Shown here piece by piece: positions 1 to 5,668 of a stretch of 5,668 nucleotides of DNA. The translations under genes and the position numbers were made by a program. The stretch spans positions 1 to 5,668 of the forward strand of contig JAJTHO010000021.1 in assembly GCA_021297975.1 (NCBI GenBank), given 5' to 3'. The stretch is from Alphaproteobacteria bacterium. Lineage in GTDB: Bacteria; Pseudomonadota; Alphaproteobacteria; JAJTHO01. How positions within the stretch are numbered: the stretch's first letter is position 1; the number at the start of each line of letters is the position of its first letter. Below the pieces are notes generated by a model. It made no database searches. It was not told where the DNA came from and saw nothing but the letters and a program-made list of their open reading frames with translations.

Positions 1-2
1 AT

Positions 3-800
3 TATAGTGATTTAGCCGATGGGCGCGATTTTGTCGGCGGCATCACGGCGCTGGATGCGCGCGCGAAAGCGGCGAACGTTAGCATCGTATCGGGCGCGAG
101 CACCGTTCCCGCGCTTTCCTCCGCTGTTATCGAACAGTTTAGGAGCGAATTTTCCCGCATTGAGCGTCTTACATTTGGCATCAGCCCCGGGCAGAAAGCT
201 GAACGCGGCCTAGCCACAACCCAAGGCATCATGAGTTACGTGGGCAAAAAGCTGAAACCGTTTCCGGGCACGCGGGCAAAAGTTTACGGTTGGCAGGATG
301 TATACAGACAAACCTATCCAGACCTCGGCAAACGCTGGATGGCCAATTGCGACATTCCCGATTTGGATATCCTGCCCGAACGGTATGGCATCACGTCTAT
401 TCGCTTTTCCGCCGGGTTGGAACTTGGGTTCCTGCATCTTGGGTTGTGGGGTTTATCGTGGCTGGTGCGTTGGGGCATGCCGCTTAATTTGCAAAAAATG
501 GCGCGGCCGCTGCTGCGTATCAGCAACCTGTTTGATGCCTTTGGTTCGGCGGATGGCGGGATGCATGTTGTGATGATGGGCAAAGACACGGCCGGAAACA
601 GTCACCGCCGCAGCTGGTTTATCATCGCCCGGGATGGCTCTGGCCCCCATATCCCCACAACACCAGCAATAGTCTTAGCCAAAAAACTGCTCCGGGGCGA
701 GAGCTTAGGCTCTGGCGCACAGCCGTGTGTTGGTCTGGTATCGTTAGACGAGCTGCTAGGTGAACTTAGCGCCTATCCCATCAAAACGTTTACACGCTGA
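3..800 (+). CDS. Saccharopine dehydrogenase-like NADP-binding oxidoreductase, C-terminal part (5' truncated)
   Basis: The frame is open from the left window edge to a TGA at 798-800, giving 265 visible residues; an internal ATG at 231 is in the same frame but is not the real start, because the residues before it clearly belong to the family. The visible protein begins with YSDLADGRDFVGGI, followed by VSGASTVPALSSAV and FGISPGQKAERGLA. These resemble the region just after the Rossmann fold in bacterial saccharopine dehydrogenase-like proteins, and the later GWQD, GLELGFLHLGLWGLSW and GSADGGMHV stretches also fit. Such proteins are usually about 370 residues, so roughly the first 100, with the glycine-rich nucleotide-binding loop, should lie off the edge. 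The hydrophobic stretch near bases 408-480 may be membrane-associated. Family members share a fold with lysine-pathway saccharopine dehydrogenase, but most have unknown substrates, and no lysine genes are visible here. The family call is fairly secure; the reaction is unknown. It is convergent with murJ. Confidence 0.82.
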   Translation, partial: YSDLADGRDFVGGITALDARAKAANVSIVSGASTVPALSSAVIEQFRSEFSRIERLTFGISPGQKAERGLATTQGIMSYVGKKLKPFPGTRAKVYGWQDVYRQTYPDLGKRWMANCDIPDLDILPERYGITSIRFSAGLELGFLHLGLWGLSWLVRWGMPLNLQKMARPLLRISNLFDAFGSADGGMHVVMMGKDTAGNSHRRSWFIIARDGSGPHIPTTPAIVLAKKLLRGESLGSGAQPCVGLVSLDELLGELSAYPIKTFTR

Positions 801-831
801 TGTTCAAAATGCTTTTAAAGGCGGTGTCGTC

Positions 832-2415
832 TTAGGCGGTCTTTTTACGCTTCAGCTGCGCCAGAATGAGGCGCGGCGAACCGAGCTTCAACGCCCAGCA
901 CGCCGCCAAGAACGATGCGCTGGAAAGGCCGCAGAGCAGCATTAGCCCCAAAAAGCGAAAGCCGCCGTGGCTTTCATAATAATCAATATGCGATTTAAGG
1001 CCGGTATAGGCGCTAAAGGCAACGATTCCAAGAATCAGCGCCGCCACAGCACTTTTTGCCGCAAAAATTTTACTGCCTTTTGTTGTGTGCCAAGCATACC
1101 GCTGTTTGAGCGAGCGGTGCAGCAAGAAAACGTTTAACCAGCCGGACATTGCGGTTGATAGCGCAATACCTTGGTGCGCAAGGCCGTAGTGCAACCCCAA
1201 AACGAGATTCGAGACGAGATTAAAGAGCACACAAACAATGGCGATTTTAACCGGCGTGCGGGTGTCTTCCATTGCAAAAAACGGCGCGGTCAGAATCTTA
1301 GCCAAGATAAATGCAGGCAATCCCAGCGCAAACATTTTCAGCGTCAGTGATGTTTGCGCGGCATCCTCAACCGTAAATGCCCCGCGCCGGAACAGCACAT
1401 CGATAATCGGCGTCCCCAGCGCCATAATCGCCGCCATACAGGGCAGGGCGATAAACAGGCCGATGCGAACAGCTTGGTTGTACGTGTCCACAGCCGCGCT
1501 GCGTTCATCGCGCTTAAGCTGCGCGGCCAGCATCGGCAGCAGCGCTGTTCCCAAGGCAATGCCAATACTGCCCAGCGGTAATTGATTAATTCGGTCGGCA
1601 AAATACAGATACGAGACAGAGCCTTCCCCGGCCATGGTGGCAATCATCGTATCGATAAAAACATTCAGCTGAAACACGCCCGCGCCCAGCATCCCCGGCA
1701 GCATCAGGCGCAACAATCGCTTTGACCGCTCGGTAATACAGCTAAAGCGCGGCGCAAACAGCATCTTAAACCGCCATAATGCCCACAGCATCAGCAGCAG
1801 TTGCGCAACCCCGCCAATCACAACCCCCACAGCCAAATTGTGCGCCGAGGTGGGGAAATGCCCCTCAAAACCATAGAGGCTGGCAATCATGATAAGATTC
1901 AGCAGGGTAGGCGAGAACGCGCCGTATTTAAATTGGTGCAGCGTGTTTAAAACCCCTCCAAACAGCGCAACCACGGATACAAATGCAATATACGGAAACG
2001 TTATCCGCGTTAAATCAACCGATAGCAAAAATTCCGGCGTGCCCGGCGCATAGCCAGGGGCAATAACCGTCATGACATACGGCATAAATACTTCCACCAG
2101 CAGCACAAGCGAGCTGAGAATAAGCAGGAGCAACATCAACGCTTCGCCAGCGAATCTTTTTGCATCTTCCGCGCCCTCGCCGGCATAGGCCTTGGCAAAA
2201 AGTGGCACAAAAGCCGCATTAAACGCGCCTTCGGCTAAAAGGCGGCGAAAGAAATTCGGAATCTTAAACGCAATTAGAAAAATATCCGACAGCATCCCCG
2301 CGCCGAGAACTTTTGCCATACACGCATCGCGGACAAAGCCTAAGACGCGGCTGAGGAGGGTAAAGGATGTAATCGTTGCGATAGCGCGTAAGAGCATGGT
2401 GTCTTTTGAACTCAT
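832..2415 (-). CDS. murJ: Lipid II flippase MurJ (MviN family)
   Basis: This is a polytopic inner-membrane protein of the MOP exporter superfamily that moves the peptidoglycan precursor lipid II from the cytoplasmic to the periplasmic face. The N-terminal family signature is clear: SRVLGFVRD, then FKIPNFFRRLLAEGAFNAAFVP, and later GSVSYLYFADR. Counting from the ATG at 2415 (527 residues), positively and negatively charged cavity residues known to matter in E. coli MurJ have counterparts at R23, R29, D44, K51, R57, D274 and R275. Many hydrophobic segments run to the C-terminus, consistent with the usual 14 helices. The start is uncertain. A TTG at 2430 and ATGs at 2415 and 2397 share the frame, and none has a good Shine-Dalgarno. 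The 2397 start gives 521 residues and aligns within one residue of the E. coli N-terminus; I list the most upstream ATG. The gene lies 31 bases after the hybrid kinase stop and is probably co-transcribed with it. Stop is TAA at 834-832, facing the dehydrogenase gene. Confidence 0.95.
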   Translation of the reverse strand: MSSKDTMLLRAIATITSFTLLSRVLGFVRDACMAKVLGAGMLSDIFLIAFKIPNFFRRLLAEGAFNAAFVPLFAKAYAGEGAEDAKRFAGEALMLLLLILSSLVLLVEVFMPYVMTVIAPGYAPGTPEFLLSVDLTRITFPYIAFVSVVALFGGVLNTLHQFKYGAFSPTLLNLIMIASLYGFEGHFPTSAHNLAVGVVIGGVAQLLLMLWALWRFKMLFAPRFSCITERSKRLLRLMLPGMLGAGVFQLNVFIDTMIATMAGEGSVSYLYFADRINQLPLGSIGIALGTALLPMLAAQLKRDERSAAVDTYNQAVRIGLFIALPCMAAIMALGTPIIDVLFRRGAFTVEDAAQTSLTLKMFALGLPAFILAKILTAPFFAMEDTRTPVKIAIVCVLFNLVSNLVLGLHYGLAHQGIALSTAMSGWLNVFLLHRSLKQRYAWHTTKGSKIFAAKSAVAALILGIVAFSAYTGLKSHIDYYESHGGFRFLGLMLLCGLSSASFLAACWALKLGSPRLILAQLKRKKTA

Positions 2416-2446
2416 GATACGGAATGTCAAGAGCCGTCATCGCCGC

Positions 2447-4600
2447 TTATGACGCCGCGTTTTTGCGTCCCCATTTATGCAGCAAGGATTCCAAATCCGC
2501 CCGGCGCAGAGGCTTTGACAGGTAATCATCCATACCCGCTTCAAAGCATTTATCTTTGTCCCCGGTCATCGCGTGGGCGGTGAGGGCGATAATCGGCGTT
2601 TTTATGCGTTTGTTTTGCGTCTCAAAGCTGCGGATAAGGTCTGTTGCTTCGTAGCCGTCCATTTCTGGCATCTGGCAATCCATTAAAATCAAATCAAACA
2701 GTTCGGTGGTGGCTTTTTTTACCGCCTCGTGGCCGTCGCTAGCAAAACTGACAACGCAGCGATATTTTTCGAGCATTGCTTTTGCAACTGTTTGATTAAT
2801 GGTGCTGTCTTCAGCCAGTAGCACGCGCAGCCCCTGGAGATTTCTTAGCTCCTTTTCTTTTGCTGCATCATAGATTTCGGCATTTTCCCGCCGCTCTAGA
2901 TGACGCGGCAGCTCGATTTCAACCCAAAAGGTAGAGCCTTTACCGATTGTGCTGTTAACACCAAGAGTGCCGCCCATTAAGGCGGTAAGTTCTTTGCAAA
3001 TAGACAGCCCAAGCCCCGTTCCGCCAAATTTTCGCGCGGTAGATTGGTCGGCCTGGCTGAATTTATTAAAGATAAGTTCTGTTTTGTCAGCCGGAATGCC
3101 TATACCTGTGTCGGTAACCTCTAGGCGGCAACGTTGCAGCGAATCTTCGCGCTCTTGTATGTCTAGGGATAAACGCACCGAGCCGGACGGTGTAAATTTA
3201 ATGGCATTGTTAACCAGATTTAACACAATCTGCCGAATTCTATTCGGGTCACCGCGCAGCGGTGTGTTTGCTGTTGTATCGGCATCAAGCACTAGCTCAA
3301 TGCCTTTTTCCACAGCCTTAAAGCGCATGATTTTGCAAACGTCTTCGCACAAAGATGCAAGATTAAATGGAATACTTTCTAGTTCAATTTTCCCTGCCTC
3401 AATTTTTGAAAAATCAAGAATATCATCTATAAGTTCTAAAAGCGCATCGGCGGATTTGATAACCGTTTCTGCATAGTCACGTTGTTGCGGGTTAAGCTCT
3501 GATTCAAGCAGCATATTGGTCATGCCAATAACCCCGTTCATGGGCGTGCGGATTTCATGGCTCATGTTGGCAAGGAATTCTGCTTTTTGCCGGGTGGCTT
3601 CTTCGGCCTGTTTTTTTGCGCTGGCTAAATCGATATTGGTGTGTTCGAGCCGGACGGCATACTCAAGCAGTTGCTCTTCTGCTGCTTTTCGTTCGCTTAT
3701 ATCGCGGATAGAACCCACCATCCGCAGCGGCTTGCCATTTTCATCCCGAACCGTGGTTGCCTTGGCGCTAAACCAGCAATAGTCGCCCGATTTTGTACGC
3801 ATCCGATATTCGCTGTTAAACGGCGCATTATCTTCAAAGTGCGCTTTTACATCGTGTTCTACCCGGGGAACATCATCGGGATGCAGCCGTGAGATAAATT
3901 CTTTAAAGCCGGGGGTTATCTCATCCTCTCCATAGCCCAGCAATTTTTTGAATTGCGGTGACCAGCATTCCGCATCCTCATCAACGTTCATCCAATCCCA
4001 GATGCCGTCGTTTGTGCCCTCAACCGCGAGGTTAAATCGCTCTTCCGATTGCAGCAGCTTTGTGATGATTTTTTCGCGCTCCTCTGCGCTGGCAACTTTC
4101 TTCTTAATGGCTTGGCGAAAATCGAGTTGCAGCATCACTTGATTCGCCAGAACCCGCAGTGCCTCTTCCTGCACGGGGGAGAGTGTGTGCGGCTTGGTGT
4201 CAATAACACACAGCGTGCCAAGGCTTTCCCCTGCTACTGTATTGAGAGGCCATCCGGCATAAAAGCGGATGTTGGGATTTTCGGTGACAAGGGGATTATC
4301 ATGGAAGCGTTCGTCCTGAAGCGTGTCTTTAACAATAAGCGCCTGATACGGCTCAAGAATCGCATGGGCGCAAAACGCGAGGTCTCGATGTGTTTCGGGC
4401 GCATCTAGTCCCACTTTTGACTTAAACCATTGCCGGTTACTATCAACCAAACTAATCAGCGCAATGGGTGTTTCGCAAATACTTGATGCCAGCTTGGTTA
4501 AATCATCCAAGGAAGATTCCGCCGCCGTATCAAGTATTTCATAGCGATGCAAAGCAGCCAGACGCTGCGGCTCATTGGTGGGATGGGGCGCGATTATCAT
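2447..4600 (-). CDS. Soluble hybrid sensor histidine kinase, GAF-PAS-HisKA-HATPase-REC
   Basis: The protein has 717 residues and no evident membrane segment or signal peptide, so it should sense a cytoplasmic cue. Domains in order: a GAF domain at about 20-160 (WFKSKVG, FCAHAIL and LGTLCVID motifs); a PAS/PAC domain at about 185-305, ending MVGSIRDISERK; a charged, probably coiled-coil linker at 305-340; HisKA at about 338-403 with the H-box SHEIRTPMNG, phospho-acceptor His348; HATPase_c at about 450-566 with N-box N461/N464/N465, G1 DTGIGIP (497-503) and G2 GGTGLGL (526-532); and a receiver at about 591-710 with E597/D598, phospho-acceptor Asp641, T674 and K696. All catalytic residues are present, so it should autophosphorylate and pass the phosphate to its own receiver. 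There is no C-terminal HPt domain, so a separate phosphotransfer protein is expected if it feeds a phosphorelay; none is in the window. The ATG at 4600 is the only start that keeps the GAF domain whole, though the bases before it (ACAACCTC) are not a Shine-Dalgarno. Ligand and target are unknown. Confidence 0.95.
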   Translation of the reverse strand: MIIAPHPTNEPQRLAALHRYEILDTAAESSLDDLTKLASSICETPIALISLVDSNRQWFKSKVGLDAPETHRDLAFCAHAILEPYQALIVKDTLQDERFHDNPLVTENPNIRFYAGWPLNTVAGESLGTLCVIDTKPHTLSPVQEEALRVLANQVMLQLDFRQAIKKKVASAEEREKIITKLLQSEERFNLAVEGTNDGIWDWMNVDEDAECWSPQFKKLLGYGEDEITPGFKEFISRLHPDDVPRVEHDVKAHFEDNAPFNSEYRMRTKSGDYCWFSAKATTVRDENGKPLRMVGSIRDISERKAAEEQLLEYAVRLEHTNIDLASAKKQAEEATRQKAEFLANMSHEIRTPMNGVIGMTNMLLESELNPQQRDYAETVIKSADALLELIDDILDFSKIEAGKIELESIPFNLASLCEDVCKIMRFKAVEKGIELVLDADTTANTPLRGDPNRIRQIVLNLVNNAIKFTPSGSVRLSLDIQEREDSLQRCRLEVTDTGIGIPADKTELIFNKFSQADQSTARKFGGTGLGLSICKELTALMGGTLGVNSTIGKGSTFWVEIELPRHLERRENAEIYDAAKEKELRNLQGLRVLLAEDSTINQTVAKAMLEKYRCVVSFASDGHEAVKKATTELFDLILMDCQMPEMDGYEATDLIRSFETQNKRIKTPIIALTAHAMTGDKDKCFEAGMDDYLSKPLRRADLESLLHKWGRKNAAS

Positions 4601-4629
4601 GAGGTTGTCTAAATTGAAGATACTATGAA

Positions 4630-4655
4630 GGTATAGTTAAAATTGCTTTAATCAA
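4630..4655 (-). promoter_or_regulatory. Possible weak promoter of the hybrid kinase-murJ unit
   Basis: On the minus strand, TTGATT (4655-4650) resembles a -35 element and TATACC (4635-4630) a -10 element, about 30 bases upstream of the kinase ATG. The spacer is 14 bases, shorter than the usual 16-18, so the match is poor. The main support is position: the region is AT-rich and lies between a strong terminator and the gene start. The real promoter may use other bases nearby. Confidence 0.22.
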
Positions 4656-4683
4656 GCGGTTGCTACGTATGGATGCTAAAAAC

Positions 4684-4701
4684 ATGCTGTGGCGCCAGCA
4701 T
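4684..4701. repeat. Short inverted repeat next to the amt terminator
   Basis: ATGCTG (4684-4689) and CAGCAT (4696-4701) form a 6-bp inverted repeat around a six-base centre containing part of GGCGCC. It lies directly beyond the T-run of the amt terminator in the direction of amt transcription, and about 85-100 bases upstream of the kinase start. It could be a protein-binding site or a backup hairpin, or it could be chance. Confidence 0.4.
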
Positions 4702-4731
4702 AAAAAAACCCCCGCATTGCTGCGGGGGTTT
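4702..4731 (-). terminator. Rho-independent terminator of the ammonium transporter gene
   Basis: A perfect 11-bp stem pairs AAACCCCCGCA (4706-4716) with TGCGGGGGTTT (4721-4731) around a four-base loop. Read on the minus strand, the stem begins about 20 bases after the amt stop codon and is followed by an uninterrupted run of T (complement of the A-run at 4702-4708). The plus strand also has a T-rich tail (TTTCTTTTT, 4729-4737), so it could act in both directions, but no plus-strand gene enters it here. It should insulate the kinase-murJ unit from amt transcription. Confidence 0.93.
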
Positions 4732-4751
4732 CTTTTTAGACGCTCTAATTC

Positions 4752-5668
4752 TTACTGCATCGCCTCGCCATGCAGTTCCAAATCAAGCCCTTTGTGCTCA
4801 ACATGTTCCGGCACGCGGAGACCAATCAACGCATCAACTACTTTCAAGATAACAAAGGTGACGACACCCGCCCAAGCGACAGTGTAGAGAATACCTTCGA
4901 GTTGCAGCAGAATTTGCCCTGTGTTGCCTTCAATCGCGCCTTTAACCGCATCGCCGGCAATGGTGGAGGTTGCAAACACGCCGGTAAGCAGCGCGCCAAC
5001 AATCCCGCCGATGCCGTGGATACCAAAGCAATCCAAGGAATCATCATAGCCCAGCGCCTTTTTCAGACTGGTAACCGACAGATAGCAAACAATACCCGCG
5101 ATAAGACCAATCGTTAGCGCGCCGGTAATACCAACAAAGCCGGAGGCTGGGGTAATGGCAACGAGGCCAGCAACCGCGCCGTTCAGCGTGCCGATGACGG
5201 ACGGCTTGCCTTTTGCTGCCCATTCCGTGAACATCCACGAAAGAGCGCCAACAGCAGCCGCCAGTATGGTAACGGCAATCGCCATACCCGCACGACCATC
5301 CGCAGCCAATGCCGAGCCGCCGTTAAAGCCAAACCAACCCACCCAGAGCAGACACGCGCCGATAAACGACAATACTTGGCTGTGCGGCAAGAATTCCTGC
5401 TCACCAAAGCCTTTGCGTTTGCCAATCACCAGCGCCGCAACTAGCCCCGCAATCCCGGCGTTGATGTGCACAACCGCACCGCCCGCAAAATCAAGAACAC
5501 CAACAGCGAACAGAAAGCCTGTTGGATGCCAGACCCAGTGGGCAACCACAGAATAGACCAAAATAGACCACAAGCCCATAAACACCAGCATGGCGGAAAA
5601 CTTCATCCGGTCTGCAAACGCGCCCGCAATAAGGGCAGGGGCGATGATGGCAAAGGTCATTTGAAACA
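4752..5668 (-). CDS. amt: Amt-family ammonium transporter, C-terminal part (5' truncated)
   Basis: Amt proteins are trimeric inner-membrane channels that import ammonium. The frame is open to the right edge; the in-frame ATG at 5660 is internal, since it is preceded by Phe-Gln as in the FQMTFA segment of E. coli AmtB. Counting from that Met (302 residues), the pore histidine pair is present: H65 in DFAGGAVVHINAG (AmtB H168) and H215 in CFGIHGIGG (AmtB H318). D57 matches AmtB D160 and W44 matches W148. WVGWFGFNGGSA is also typical. The visible part should cover from about helix 4 to helix 11; the N-terminal hundred or so residues are missing. The cytoplasmic tail (GLRVPEHVEHKGLD then HGEAMQ) keeps the family pattern that in AmtB contacts the PII protein GlnK, so PII control is plausible. 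A glnK gene often lies just upstream, which here would be beyond the edge. The gene ends in TAA at 4754-4752, followed by a strong terminator. Confidence 0.95.
   Translation of the reverse strand, partial: FQMTFAIIAPALIAGAFADRMKFSAMLVFMGLWSILVYSVVAHWVWHPTGFLFAVGVLDFAGGAVVHINAGIAGLVAALVIGKRKGFGEQEFLPHSQVLSFIGACLLWVGWFGFNGGSALAADGRAGMAIAVTILAAAVGALSWMFTEWAAKGKPSVIGTLNGAVAGLVAITPASGFVGITGALTIGLIAGIVCYLSVTSLKKALGYDDSLDCFGIHGIGGIVGALLTGVFATSTIAGDAVKGAIEGNTGQILLQLEGILYTVAWAGVVTFVILKVVDALIGLRVPEHVEHKGLDLELHGEAMQ

Larger units (their letters stand above)
4601..4751. other. Intergenic control region between amt and the hybrid kinase gene
   Basis: This 151-base gap is the largest non-coding stretch in the window. 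From the amt side it holds the amt terminator (4702-4731), a short inverted repeat (4684-4701), and then an AT-rich stretch (about 4611-4660) immediately upstream of the kinase start. The AT-rich part includes the inverted repeat TTAAA/TTTAA with a five-base loop (4637-4651). As the kinase follows a strong terminator, its promoter should lie within the roughly 100 bases before 4600. No coding region or RNA gene could be supported here. Confidence 0.7.

Noticed and set aside
231..800. Dehydrogenase gene starting at the ATG at 231
   Set aside because: The same frame is open back to the window edge and the upstream residues match the family (LADGRDFVGGI, GASTVPALSSAV), so this Met is internal.
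859..876. GCGCC/GGCGC stem near the murJ 3' end as a terminator
   Set aside because: The stem is only five bp, lies within the coding region and is not followed by a T-run on either strand.
1238..1585. 115-residue plus-strand open frame
   Set aside because: It lies entirely antisense to murJ, whose residues are well conserved, and its translation resembles no protein I recognise.
2402..2430. A perfect TTGACA (-35-like) at 2430-2425 on the minus strand as an internal murJ promoter
   Set aside because: At the proper 17-base spacing the sequence is AAAAGA, which is not a -10 element, and the better TATCAT lies only five bases away.
2949..3476. 175-residue plus-strand open frame
   Set aside because: It is antisense to the HisKA/HATPase part of the kinase; its length follows from the codon pattern of the real gene.
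4049..4408. 119-residue plus-strand open frame
   Set aside because: It is antisense to the GAF domain of the kinase and has no family resemblance.
4660..4887. 75-residue plus-strand open frame spanning the amt terminator
   Set aside because: It runs through the terminator hairpin and into the antisense of amt, with no ribosome binding site or recognisable motif.
5155..5556. 133-residue plus-strand open frame
   Set aside because: It is antisense to the conserved pore region of amt and has a low-complexity Ala/Pro/Thr composition typical of such shadows.

Overview
The window looks like a housekeeping stretch of a proteobacterial chromosome of roughly 50% GC, most likely alphaproteobacterial. 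The taxonomic guess rests on the flavour of the MurJ, Amt and hybrid-kinase proteins and was not tested by a search. There are four protein-coding genes, two of them cut by the window edges. There are no RNA genes, mobile elements, CRISPR arrays or long repeats that I can see.

Layout from left to right. Bases 3-800 (+) hold the C-terminal part of a saccharopine dehydrogenase-like (NADP-binding, Rossmann-type) protein whose N-terminus lies off the left edge. It converges on murJ (832-2415, -), encoding the lipid II flippase, with only 31 bases between the two stop codons and no recognisable terminator. Upstream of murJ on the same strand is a large soluble hybrid sensor kinase (2447-4600, -) with the order GAF-PAS-HisKA-HATPase-REC. 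Its stop codon is 31 bases from the chosen murJ start, so the two are probably co-transcribed. A 151-base intergenic region (4601-4751) separates the kinase from an Amt-family ammonium transporter (4752-5668, -, 5' end off the right edge). It contains a perfect 11-bp stem terminator for amt, a small second inverted repeat, and an AT-rich stretch that probably carries the kinase promoter.

Functionally the genes are mostly unrelated: ammonium uptake, phosphorelay signalling, cell-wall precursor export and an uncharacterised oxidoreductase. The strong terminator after amt argues that amt is a separate transcription unit from the kinase-murJ pair. The catalytic or transport residues I could check in Amt, the kinase and MurJ are intact. 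I found no clear evidence of a new biological system; the points worth a second look are the kinase-murJ arrangement, the unresolved murJ start, and the small intergenic control region.
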